A stretch of DNA of 64,000 nt from Brachyhypopomus gauderio (taxonomy: Eukaryota; Chordata; Actinopteri; Gymnotiformes; Hypopomidae): positions 22,521,451 through 22,585,450 of the forward strand of contig NC_135224.1 in assembly GCF_052324685.1 (NCBI RefSeq). The letters are read 5' to 3'. The notes under the pieces are model-generated. The model made no database searches. It was given only the letters and a program-made list of their open reading frames with translations, and was not told the DNA's origin. A program made the position numbers and the translations under genes. This document shows positions 1-14,431 of the stretch, piece after piece; positions within the stretch are counted from its first letter, which is position 1; each line of letters starts with the position of its first letter.

Positions 1-498
1 TAAATATTACACTAAAATAACATTTTTAGAGATTATAAATTCTTTGGTGTTATCTGGATTTATCACCAGTCCAGAAACAATATCACCTAAATTGTGTTTT
101 GTTGTTTTTATTTTTAAACAAGTTAGGTACATCTAGTCCACTCCTTGACTGGAACACACTGAGTGAATATTGCATACCTTACATGCCATTACCTCCAATG
201 ACATATAAGAGCTACTAAACGATTGCTTCTTGCTCACATCCACAATGTTGTACACCACTGTCCTCAGAAAACATCAGATCATTGTCGTTCCAGAAATGTT
301 CCGTCAGCTCAGTACGAACTGCTGTCTGGAAATGATTTTTTAAAGACTTCTATTTTCTCTAAATGCATCTCTGTAGCTGTACAGCAGAGCAAGAGCTCAA
401 ATTCATTAAACAACTGCAAACACCCTGATGCAGAAGACATTTTTGTAAAGTTTCAAACGAAACAAAATACAATGGACTAGTATAAACATGACATTTGG

Positions 499-504
499 AT
501 TTAT
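499..504 (-). terminator. Probable cope polyadenylation signal
   Basis: TTTATT on the plus strand reads AATAAA on the minus strand, about 145 bases beyond the cope stop codon. It is the first canonical hexamer after the stop, so the cope 3'UTR probably ends near 480. The first 480 bases of the window otherwise show no gene. Confidence 0.6.
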
Positions 505-648
505 TAAACCAGAATAATGGAATGCTCATACAAACAACACGAGAGTCAGAACGTGTTCCGGACAATAATAATAATAAAGTGTTTTGATATCGGCGTCAGA
601 AGCTACAGAACACCTCGGAGAAAGATCCGTGGAGGCCGTCAGAGAGTT

Positions 649-4208
<3,560 letters not shown>

Positions 4209-7200
4209 TCACAGACGTGCGGACAGCCATGTTTCCAGTTTGGAGATGAGGGTGTAGTTGAGAAGAGCACAAGGCACGGCCCTGATGAAACTGGCCCCCA
4301 TGCCGCTGTAGAAACCCCGGAGCCCCTGCTGTTCGTAGATACCCAGGAGTCCTGGGAAGATGCCACAGGGTGTCTGCGAGCCTGCCGTGATAGCTGAAAG
4401 TTAAAAATATAAATATCTTTTGTAACTTACCGAAGCACTGACTACATATGTTAATCACTCAGTGACCACACCAATCACCTTGCTCCACTAGTTTTTCCAT
4501 TACCATTTTATTCAATGTCTCTGAATCAGGGATTTAATTCTGGACCGTCTGTTATTGTATCGCACCATGCCCATAATGGCTCAGGCTGGTTACCAAAAGA
4601 CCCAGAATACAAAAACGGTGCCCTCAGAGGGCTGCCTGAATTCACTTGCATACCCCCCCCCCCCCCAAATAATGAATATTCATTAATATTTAAATGATTT
4701 GAATGAATATATTATCATAATGATAAGGTGGTCATTTTGTTTGCATCACCCCAGTGTACTTGAACCAGCACCTAGCGCTTGCTGCTGGGTCCTGATGACG
4801 GCCAGCGGGTAGCTGCTCGCCTGCCCGCACGCAAACGCCAGGAAGCTGAAGAGCAGCAGCTTGGCCTCGCTGCAGTTGGCAGGGTCTCGTCTCACCCAGC
4901 TCATCACCGACTGCCAAGGGACGCAAGAGGGAAGACTTGACTAAACACACCCCCCAACACCAGATGCCCGTCAAAAGAGCGTGCGTTCTCTAAACAAGAT
5001 TTTAACGTGACTGACAATGTTTTGTAAATTTGGACATTTTACATCTTGGAAACGTTAAAAAGTGAGCTCTTTCAAAACGTTTAAAAATGTTGGTTTATCT
5101 TTAAATGTCTGATTATCTTGGATTTTTCTTGTGTCCACAGGTTCAACAAAATGCTCTTTTTATTATAAGGACTAAAATTCTGAACACTTCTCTCATTCAG
5201 AACAGAGATCATGTAACAATCAAAATTAATATGTACTATTTTTATGGAAAAATAAAAAAATTATATTTTTGCATTTAATAATCAGGTCAGCCGATGCATA
5301 ATACTGCCCGGGGTTTGCTGAATCTGGTCCCAAATGGCTCCTTTTACCTGATGAACCGCACACTCCACGCCGGCATAGGGGATCATGCAGAGCAGACTGG
5401 GTTTGAAGCCTCGGTAGAAAGCCCACGGCGACTCGTTGTGGTAAATGGTTCGGGCGCATCCCAGAAGGCCGTTAGGGGCACCGGTCTGCTGCAGGTTCAG
5501 CCTCACCTTCAGCACCTATGACCAATCAGCATCCATACCGCCAGCAATACCCACAAGCCCCTTCTCTCACTGACCTGTTCTAATACTGCCACAGTCAAAA
5601 CTAAAGCACGCCTAAGAAAAGTGAGAAAAGCCGGTCACTATAGAGAGAGATCGCGTAAGGCCGCCACGGCCACGCTCACGTCACTGCACGTTAGAAGAGA
5701 GAAAACGTGAGCGTACAGAGGTTTAGACGGCTTTCTCAGTAAAGACACTGGCGTGAGCCATACTGCTGGGGTTCGGGATCAAGTCCTGATGTGACATCTA
5801 CCACCCACAATGCACCATTGTGGCCTTCAGCTTTCCTTTTGACTCAGAATAAGACGAAAAGATCGACGGCCTATAAAGTATTTGTGTGCTACTATAATAA
5901 ATGATGAGATAAAAAAAACACTTTACACATATGTAAAGACACAGACACACTTTACACACATGTAAAGACACAGACACACTTTACACACATGTAAAGGGCC
6001 AGTGGCGTATTCAGACCTTTCATGTCTCTGTGATACCTCTAGGGGGTAGAAAATAGCATGTGCTACAGCCCCAGAGACACAGCCTAGTCCAAACCGCTGC
6101 TCGATGGACAGATAGTCCCTCCCACCCAGCGTCTGCTTCCTCATCTGTGTGACAACACAGAACAGTTTATAAGTGGTGGGGAAGGGTGTCAATCAGGGGT
6201 GGGGGAGGGGGATACACACCTGGGCGTAAAGGAAACACTGAAGTGTTGACTGTGGAGTCCCTTTAAGCACATTGACCGCATTTCCTTGCCACATGGACCT
6301 CACTCCTCCTGTTTTTAAGTCTCGCAAACCCATAGATATGGCTTTGGATCCGTACACCTAAAGAAGGCAGAATTTCAGACTTTTCTTCACCAATGGAAAA
6401 TGTTATATTCAACACGCTGTGTCCTGCCTATTTAAAGGACAGACAACAGACTGTACAACCTGACAGGCACATGACTCGCGTGTGGGTTCAGGCGGCTGGT
6501 GTGTGAGTCAGAGCTGGGCGGAGGGGAGAAAAAAAGACCCTAAATCTAATTGCCATTACAATACCTGCAGCTGAGTCTTTAAGCGGTCGATTGGCGCAGT
6601 CACAGTTCTAGAAATGGCATCAGCCACGCTGGCGGCCAGGAAAAAGTTCCCCCGTGCTGACCCGTCCGTCTCGTCTCGCGCCATCGCTATTGCCACGCCG
6701 CGGCTCTCTCCCACGTCGAACACCTACGCGCAGGAGATCGAGGGCACGCTGTGGGAATGCGCTGAAACGACCCCCCTGAACCCACACCTGCCATGAGGTC
6801 ATGACCTGCGATGCTGGGGTTCGTAGTTCAGGTCTTGGGAACGATTGGCCGAAATACGCAAGAACGTAGGAAGCAGGACTCGCGTCTCAGCCACATCTGT
6901 GCTCACCAGGTTATGCTTCCAAGATGACACCAGCTCTCCGATGCTCTCGACCGGGTTGATCACAACATGGTGCAAGAACTCTGCCCACTCCACGGTCATG
7001 GAGCTGTCCTGATCCATCCTAACAGCATACGGACATATGGGAGTCACGCACACGCCTGGATAATCCGACACTTCCATGATTTACACACGCGTGATTTGGC
7101 ACTAAGTGATGAAGTGTGAAATGTGTTTTGCGATTGTTGCATCTTTTACCGCATTATGTCTGGTTTGTCCATTGTGCTGATAATACTTGTCTTGGGGGGA

Positions 7201-8210
7201 GCAGGTGTGGAGTGGCAGTTATATCAGTATCCATGAAGCACATGAAATGTGCAGTGATGTCCATGAGGTTTCTACTGAAACTGAGATTTCCTACGATCTG
7301 AAATCGTGGTGTGAATAAAGGTAGAGCAGGTGCTTACATCTGGATTATTCTCTGTGCGTTGGGCTTAGATATGGCCACGCCTAATTCCATGAACAAATTT
7401 ATGATATCCTCCTGGTCAATGGATCCTAGTCAGAGAATACGTTAGATTAAACAAAACATTTATGAAACCCACTGAAGCATTGCATACATATAAATAAAAG
7501 GTTAAATGCATGCATACTGTATAACTGGATGCACACTTTGGGCCTATTGTTTTGTGCCTGGTTAAAAGCAAATGGCTTATTTTATGTGTGAGGAAATGAT
7601 CCATTATGATTATTTCCAAAAAATGTGTTTAGATATTGTAGCCCCCATATGTAACTGAACTACACTGAATTGGCTTTGTAGGCCCAATATGTAGCTGGAC
7701 TGTTTTTTTTTTTTCATTTTATGATGCAGGCGATTTCTGTGAATTGTTCATATAGATTTTCCAGTCAGTGCATAAAATAATATACCGATGTTATTTATTG
7801 ATTCAGGTCATACGGAAAGATTGCCACAGCAGCGTAAACGTCGTCTAAATACAGACTATCAAAGAGGACTCACCGCATTTATTCTTGTCAAGGGCATGGA
7901 AGTCTATTTTCCACTTCTTCTCCCTGTCCATCATGTAGCTGAGAAACTCCTGATAATCAAGGCGTCCGTCGTAATTACGATCAAATTTTGTCATGATGAT
8001 CTGTACGAAAAAAATATATCATGCAACAAATTACGTCATTTGGTTCGGCTATTGTAATGACGTCGATATAGCAAAAGGACATTTTACCTGAGCCTTTTCA
8101 TCAACAGATACAACACCAACCCTTCTCATCTCATCATGCAATTCTTCAACTGATATAAACCCGTCCTTATTTTTGTCTAGTTTATCAAACAAGCAACGGA
8201 ACTGATCCAT
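4209..8210 (-). CDS. SCaMC-type Ca2+-binding mitochondrial carrier (ATP-Mg/Pi), 10 exons
   Basis: SCaMC carriers (SLC25A23/24/25/41) exchange ATP-Mg for phosphate across the inner mitochondrial membrane, gated by an EF-hand regulatory domain in the intermembrane space. Exons: 8088-8210, 7874-8000, 7338-7425, 6907-7018, 6565-6723, 6220-6357, 6037-6144, 5348-5515, 4772-4910, 4209-4393, giving 448 residues. The N-terminal 150 residues contain EF loops starting DKNKDGFISVEE and DRNYDGRLDYQE, a third DKNKCGSIDQED with Cys where Asp is usual, and a fourth DQDSSMTVEWAE. The rest has three carrier repeats with PIDRLK, PLEVLK and PLAVIR signatures; the Ala in the third is normal for SCaMCs. The ATG at 8210 begins the conserved EF-hand region. 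Sequence is divergent (e.g. GNAVNVLKGTPQSTLQCFLY where paralogues have GNGINVLKIAPESAIKF), so I cannot assign which paralogue it is. Confidence 0.9.
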
Positions 8211-8406
8211 TTCGAGAGGTCAACATCGATAGGATAACGTAAATGTACTATTGTGTGCAAATGCGTGGTGTTTCTGAAGTATCCTGACTGTATTTATGCC
8301 TCCGCGAGTATCGCTGAGTCATGTGAATTCCTCCTCTGCGTCCGACCTGCCTGCACGGATGCTCGGACTGTTCGCTCCAGTTGACACGCTGTCGTTCCAG
8401 GTTTGA

Positions 8407-8421
8407 ACAGCAGGTGGCACT
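8407..8421 (+). promoter_or_regulatory. CTCF-like motif
   Basis: ACAGCAGGTGGCACT fits the CTCF core consensus except for its first base. It lies about 200 bases upstream of the SCaMC-like start codon. Inference from motif alone. Confidence 0.4.
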
Positions 8422-9660
8422 ATGAGACCCAGCGGCGTATTGGGTCAAAATGAGCCCAAATGCAGGTGACATCAGACAGTAATTGGGAAAAGACAAGAGC
8501 ATGTGAGTACGCAGAATCGTAGTACCTAATCAGATTTAATTCCTAAAAGCAACACACCAGGACTTGTAAATAACGTTGGAGATTAACAACAACGTTTGCA
8601 TATTACATGTTTAATTCATAGTGAACTAACTTTCTTTCCAACACCCACTCTTGCCTCTTCTGCCAGTACTGCTAGCATTTAGGTGTTCACTGTGTGGACT
8701 TTAAATAGTACCGAGACTAATTGTTTCTCACTGAATCTGAGTACCTAGTGTTCACTGTGTGGACTTTAAATAGTACTGAGTACAAGTTAAAGTTGAAAGC
8801 AAAAGCATTATGCTTTATACATCGTGTGGTATTTTTCTTCCATCTGATGTCGTGAAGAAGATGATGGGTTCTGCTCATATTCCTCTCTGTTTTTCCTCGT
8901 CACCCTCACGTTGACTTGCTCATTGGGTCCCTGGACCCGGAGTCTCTGACTTTATCACTTCTGTTAAGCTGCTCGCTGATAACACGTACCAAAGAAAACA
9001 AAAAAATACATATGAATTTGAATGATCTATTTAAAGTACGTTTTATAGGCATATTGTGTGTTAGACAACCATTTTTATTAGCATATCTTACAAGATTTGG
9101 GGGATATAGAGTTCTGTCTTTTAATATCACAGACCTGACTAAGCTATTTATAGGGAATGAGCCGTAGTCGTCTGCATGTGTGGCAGCTTTGGGCCCTGCG
9201 CTCTGACGGAGCCAACGAGCCAGAGGGCGAACTGACACCGGCACCCTTGTGTTTGGACGAGCTGTTACAGGCCAATCCAGAGGCTCCACTACCGTGCCAA
9301 AGTGCTCAAAGATGTTGGCTAACTGTATAGTTTTGGGGCAATCTTTTTAGCCATTGTGACATGCAGCACTAGAAATATTAGTGTTTATGTCTAATTTCCT
9401 AAATAATGGTTGTTGGTATTTCAGGTGAGAAAGGTCTCAAGTCAGAATAAACATTTGCTGACTGGAGTTGATAGTTAGGCTGCAGAGCTACTATAACTCT
9501 TGCTAAATGCAGACCTAAAGCCAAACAGTTCCAAATACTTCTAACCTGCTCGCATGGAAATCTTGAGTGTGGTTACCATATCCAAGAAAACACACACAAA
9601 AAACTATTCAGTCTTTCTCAAAAAGCAACAAATAGGTGCCACGTTGTCGAAATATCTAGG

Positions 9661-9782
9661 CTAACAGGTAACACTTGTATCCACAGGTGACACTTTAGTA
9701 ACACTCGTATCCACAGGTAACACTTTAATAGGTAACACTTGTATCCACAGGTAACACTTTAATAGGTAACACTTGTATAAAT
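9661..9782. repeat. Minisatellite, about 2.5-3 units
   Basis: Repeated blocks built from GGTAACACTTGTATCCACA and GGTAACACTTTAATA follow each other with a period of about 40-45 bases. Low-copy tandem repeat upstream of the dnajb4 promoter. Confidence 0.7.
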
Positions 9783-9959
9783 GTAGTCTACAGTATCACA
9801 AATGTGCATGTCAGATCTCATTGTACGTGCTGAAGTGTAAACCACTTAAAACACGTCCCTTTAGTTACTTCTCAATAATGTGTTTCTGTCCATCAAATCC
9901 CATGACTTGTGTGGTTTAATTTAGACTCATCTGAATATAGGAAATGACGTGAACAACGT

Positions 9960-9967
9960 TTCTAGAA
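9960..9967 (+). promoter_or_regulatory. Heat-shock element (HSF site) of dnajb4
   Basis: TTCTAGAA is two inverted HSF half-sites (TTCnnGAA) with the correct 2-base spacing. It lies 57 bases upstream of a TATA-like box and 300 bases upstream of the dnajb4 ATG, as expected for a heat-inducible HSP40. A CRE-like TGACGTGA lies just upstream at 9946-9953. Binding is inferred. Confidence 0.6.
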
Positions 9968-10016
9968 GGAGCCCAGATACCAGCGCCAGGCACTGGTTGG
10001 AGGGGGGCGGGATGGC

Positions 10017-10024
10017 TATTTAAA
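10017..10024 (+). promoter_or_regulatory. TATA-like box of dnajb4
   Basis: TATTTAAA follows a GC-rich block (GGGGGGCGGG) and precedes a 5'UTR of roughly 200 bases. Position relative to the HSE and ATG fits a heat-shock gene core promoter. Confidence 0.5.
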
Positions 10025-10260
10025 GAGGGTATAGGGAGGGAGCGCGGTACCAGATCCACGGTACCAGACCCACAGCACCGAGTAAACGCCTCTAAACAAA
10101 CAGCAGCGTCGCTCTCGGCGTCGTGCCGTTATTATTGTACTGTGACACACATTCAAGACCAAGAACCGAACAGCACATCCGCAGCACAGACCGGTGTCGG
10201 ATCCCACTGACAGCATCGTCGACAACGGCCACTATCCGCTACGGGGCCGCATAAGTGGAA

Positions 10261-12765
10261 ATGGGAAAAGATTATTATAAAATCCTGGGCATTTCAAAAG
10301 GAGCGGCAGAAGAGGACATTAAAAAGGCATACAGAAAACAGGCTCTAAAATGGCACCCCGACAAAAACAAGGCGCCCAATGCAGGGGAAAAATTCAAGGA
10401 GGTTGCCGAAGCGTACGAAGTTCTTAGTGACCCAAAGAAACGAGAAATATATGACCAATATGGAGAGGAAGGTATGATCTCATCATTCATTATCTGCAGA
10501 TTGGAAGGGAGAAAATTGCAAATTTGCCATTAATTATATCCAATGTATTGACTGATACACTGATTTCAGGGATATTTTGTGTTGCAATATTGCCGGTTTT
10601 AATGTAACGTCAACGAATACCTCAGATCCTTTAATCTAACGTATAATGAATCATATTGGAGTAAAATCGTCGCCATAACACACTCGGCCATGGTTGCGTG
10701 TTTGGCCATCTGAGTCAAAAGTCATTTAGCTGAATTAAAGGAGAGCTACAGCCCAATAGTCATGATACTGCGTTACTGTAATGGGAAATCAAGTGGTCTG
10801 CACCTATAGCAGTTACTACACGCTTTATAATGGGCTGTCTCTATTAAATATGTTATGCTGTTCGATTATGATTTATTTCTGATTTAATTAATAGATTTCT
10901 GGGGGATCAGTGTAATATCATATAACGTTCTGCACAATAATATAGGCGTTTTAAGCTGGGATTGCCATGTCCTTTAATACATGGCGTTCTCGAGAGGGTT
11001 TTATAAGGTTTGATGTGTGCAACGGTACAGCAAGTTCTTAAAGAAACAGGCCTAGAGACAAGCGAACTTCTGTCTCAAAACGCATTAGACACCTGTGTAG
11101 AGCTGTAGGTTATATTGATCCTAATGCATGATTCTATAGATTTAGACTGGTCTTATTCCAAACACAGGTCTAATGTAGTAATGCATGTAGTAATGCAATA
11201 TTGTGTTGCTCAGGTTTGAAAGGAGGAGGAGGGCCCACAGACGGACAGGGGAGCAACTTCACCTACACCTTCCATGGAGATCCTCACGCGACCTTCGCCA
11301 CCTTCTTTGGAGGCACCAACCCTTTCGAAATATTTTTCGGTCGGAAAGTCAACGGGAGAGATGACGACATGGAAGTGGACGGCAGTGATCCATTTGGGTC
11401 TTTCACGAGTTTTAACATAAACGGATTCCCTCGCGATCGCCACGTGGGTGTCGGGGGGCAACCTCGGAGAAAGCAAGACCCGGCGATCCACCACGAGCTG
11501 CGCGTGTCGCTGGAGGAGGTCTTCCACGGGTGCACCAAGCGCATGAAGATCTCCCGCAAGCGCCTGAACCCGGACGGACGGACCATGAGGACAGAGGACA
11601 AAATTCTCACCATAGAGATAAAACGTGGATGGAAGGAGGGAACCAAAATCACATTTCCACGCGAAGGTGACGAGTCGCCTGGTACCATTCCCGCGGACAT
11701 CGTGTTCGTGATCAAGGACAAGCCTCACGCCCACTTTCGACGAGAGGCCTCGGACATCGTGTATCCTGTCCGCGTCAGTCTCCGTCAGGTACGGATTAAC
11801 TGTCCCAAAACTGCTCCATTCAGGAGCCTCTCAGATACTGGACGGTATGGATGCGCGTTTGGCGCACGATGAATAACATTTATTACAGCAGTGGAGTTTG
11901 AGTATGACATTAGAACAATCTGGGCCAAAGCAGGGTAGCTTTACAATATTCTGTTGAATGTGTTTTTGGGTAAATAGATGTAAAACTGATGTCCTGGGCT
12001 TTCTGGCTAGTCTGAATTGACTTGTATAGTAAAGCAGTACTGGCCCGTCTCCATGTAGCCAGGGTGGCGCTTACGCAATACCTAAACCACGGGCAGAGAC
12101 ATACAGGAGTTCAGCGCCAAAAGACAAGCGCGCCCACATAAACTGTTCTTGGCTTAGGAGTAGCTCCTTGTATGGCAGAATCAGTCTGAGGTATAAGCCA
12201 GTAAAAAGCGTTTTAAGATGATTTTTGCAAAAATGGAAAGAACAGGTGAAGCACATTTCAATTCGCAGATAAAGTTAACAATATTATCTAATATCTCTAT
12301 GGAATGTTTTTTACGACACAACAGGAATGAAATAGATTAAACCATGTATCTAAATATGATTGTGAATCGATTGTATTATGCAAAAACAATAATATGAATT
12401 TGCATAAACATTATGTATTCATGCAGTGAGAGGTTCTGGTAACGCAGTGTCAGGCCGGCATGAGCAGAACTCATTATTTGCCAACTCGAGGTTGATGGCT
12501 AATTTTTTCCCTGTAATTTTTTTTCTCCTAGTCTTTGTGCGGTTGCTCGGTTACTGTGTCGACAATAGATGGAAATACATGCAACATGAAGATCACTGAC
12601 GTCATCAAACCCGGCATGAGGAAGACCATCGCCGGACAGGGACTGCCCTTCCCTAAGAACCCTGAGCAAAGGGGCGACCTCATAGTGGAATTTGATGTCA
12701 CCTTTCCGGAGAGTCTGCCGTCCACTGCCAAGGATGTCCTGAAACGACACCTGCCCACGTCATAG
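10261..12765 (+). CDS. dnajb4: DnaJ (HSP40) homolog subfamily B member 4, 3 exons
   Basis: Type II J-protein that delivers unfolded clients to cytosolic HSP70 and stimulates its ATPase. Exons 10261-10471, 11214-11788 and 12532-12765 give 339 residues (human DNAJB4 337). Residues 1-70 are the J-domain with the HPD triad at 32-34 (KWHPDKNK). A Gly/Phe-rich segment follows ([27 protein letters not shown]), then the two C-terminal client-binding beta-barrel domains ([40 protein letters not shown]) and the C-terminal dimerisation part ending [23 protein letters not shown] and the HLPxS ending match DNAJB4 rather than DNAJB1. The three-exon layout is typical. gipc2 follows directly, as in human 1p31. 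The start is the ATG at 10261; the open frame runs six bases further upstream without another ATG. Confidence 0.96.
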
Positions 12766-14431
12766 GAGGAAGTGGGCAGGCTGATGTGGCATTATTATCC
12801 AATCATTAACAACCCCCCACCCACCAATGGGACGACAGTGCTGACAAATCACCACTATATCCCCATAAAGAATGTGCAATTTCTATTTTTAAACTGTATT
12901 TTGTTTTATTCCTTTTGCTTTGCTTTTTTAAAAACATGTTGCATGCTGTAATAAGGTCATAAAAGTGCAAGTGCAATATTCATATTCATATAAATATTCG
13001 TATTGTCTGAAAGTAAATATTATATTTGATTCCTTTTCAAAGTGGCTGAATTTTCCTCATTCTTTTCTTGAATTGTGCGGTTTGGTCAGGAATTTTTGGG
13101 CACAAATAGTCACATGTGTTCTTGTACTAGGCTTATTTTCTACAGTTTAGGGCAGCATGTTTATCACTTTTTATACTGCAGCCCTTTTCTTATTCAAATG
13201 AACTCACTAAATAATGTTTCAATTACCATAATGAGTAGAATTACAGCTGAGATTCTTTATAATTCTAAATTGTGAAACTTGGTAAATTATGAAACTTTAT
13301 GTTTCACTGCAGAGTTTTAGAGGCAACAGCTACAAACTCCTGATTCTCCTATGAAGGAGAAAAACAGGAAAAACCTTCACTGTCTATAGTCTGTTTATAG
13401 TCCTTTTATATTTTAAAATGTACTTATATTCCTTAGTGCCATTACAAAATATTGGACTAAGTATGTACGTCATAAAGATGTCCAATACCTAGCAGAAAAC
13501 CAGGAACCACAGGTGTCCATTTTGGATGCCATGAATGGACTTCTGTGTAGAGAGGGCTCGGAGCTTTGGTGTGACGTGGGAGATTCACGTTCAAAAGCTT
13601 CAGGTTTTGAATGTTTTCGTTGATGATCCACTAGGGGGCGCCACATGTTTAATTGCACATTAGCGTGCAATAATTCTATTGCCATTTCCAGCTGCCAGCG
13701 AAATGTCTAAATAATTATAAATAAAAAACCTAAAGTGTCCGATTTATAATTATTTGGATATACTGTGATCATTTACATAGAAAAGGAAATACATACAATA
13801 ATAAGGCACATTTGTTATTGTTATATAGCTATATGTGGGCAGGACAAGAAGACTCGCAAAACAGCCAGAGATCGCAATGAATTGACAACAGACGTGAACG
13901 TGAATGTGGTGGTCATTCATTTTTACAGTTATTATGTTTAGGATAAAAAGTAATCTTATTTACTTATAAGATTACTTATAAGTACACTTATTTTGTAACT
14001 AAAGAACTTTCACTGGACTGGAAAGTATTTTATTTTATAGTATGTCTTACTACAATACATGCCTCTCTAACTACCCACATTTGTGTTTTATGATGTGTTA
14101 AAAACATCAATACCTGACGCAGGTAAATGAGTTTGAGAGTGACGTGGTTTCAGGACTCCCGTGTGCGCACTGCGCATGCGTTACTCGCGCTGTGAAACAC
14201 TCTTACCATTGTGTGCGCACGGACAGTCTAGGGAGTTTATAGTCCATTGGGGGACGACTACGGCATCTCATATTTACCTGTCGAATACAAAGCTCTCCAG
14301 TTCTATAATCGACTCTGGGACATTTTCGAAGAAAGGAAACGCCAAGAGACTAAAGGAAAGAAATCTTTGCAACAGGTCGTTCTTTCAAATGCTCTAGGCG
14401 CTCGACACCTCACGGATCTTCTGAAGGAGCC
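12766..14431. other. dnajb4 3'UTR and gipc2 upstream region
   Basis: AT-rich sequence after the dnajb4 stop includes a possible AATAAA at 13720-13725. A CTCF-like motif is at 13628-13642. The last 300 bases are the GC-richer gipc2 promoter and 5'UTR. No further gene is seen. Confidence 0.55.
13628..13642 (+). promoter_or_regulatory. CTCF-like motif
   Basis: CCACTAGGGGGCGCC is an exact fit to the CTCF core, identical to the motif near cope but on the plus strand. It lies between dnajb4 and gipc2. Confidence 0.5.

Larger units (their letters stand above)
8211..9959. other. Divergent intergenic region, SCaMC-like gene to dnajb4
   Basis: The SCaMC-like gene and dnajb4 are transcribed away from each other across this 2-kb gap. 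It contains a CTCF-like motif at 8407-8421, two copies of a 34-base block (8682-8715 and 8747-8780), a short minisatellite at 9661-9782 and a 127-codon open frame on the minus strand (8906-9289) that I do not recognise. No conserved gene is seen. Confidence 0.55.
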
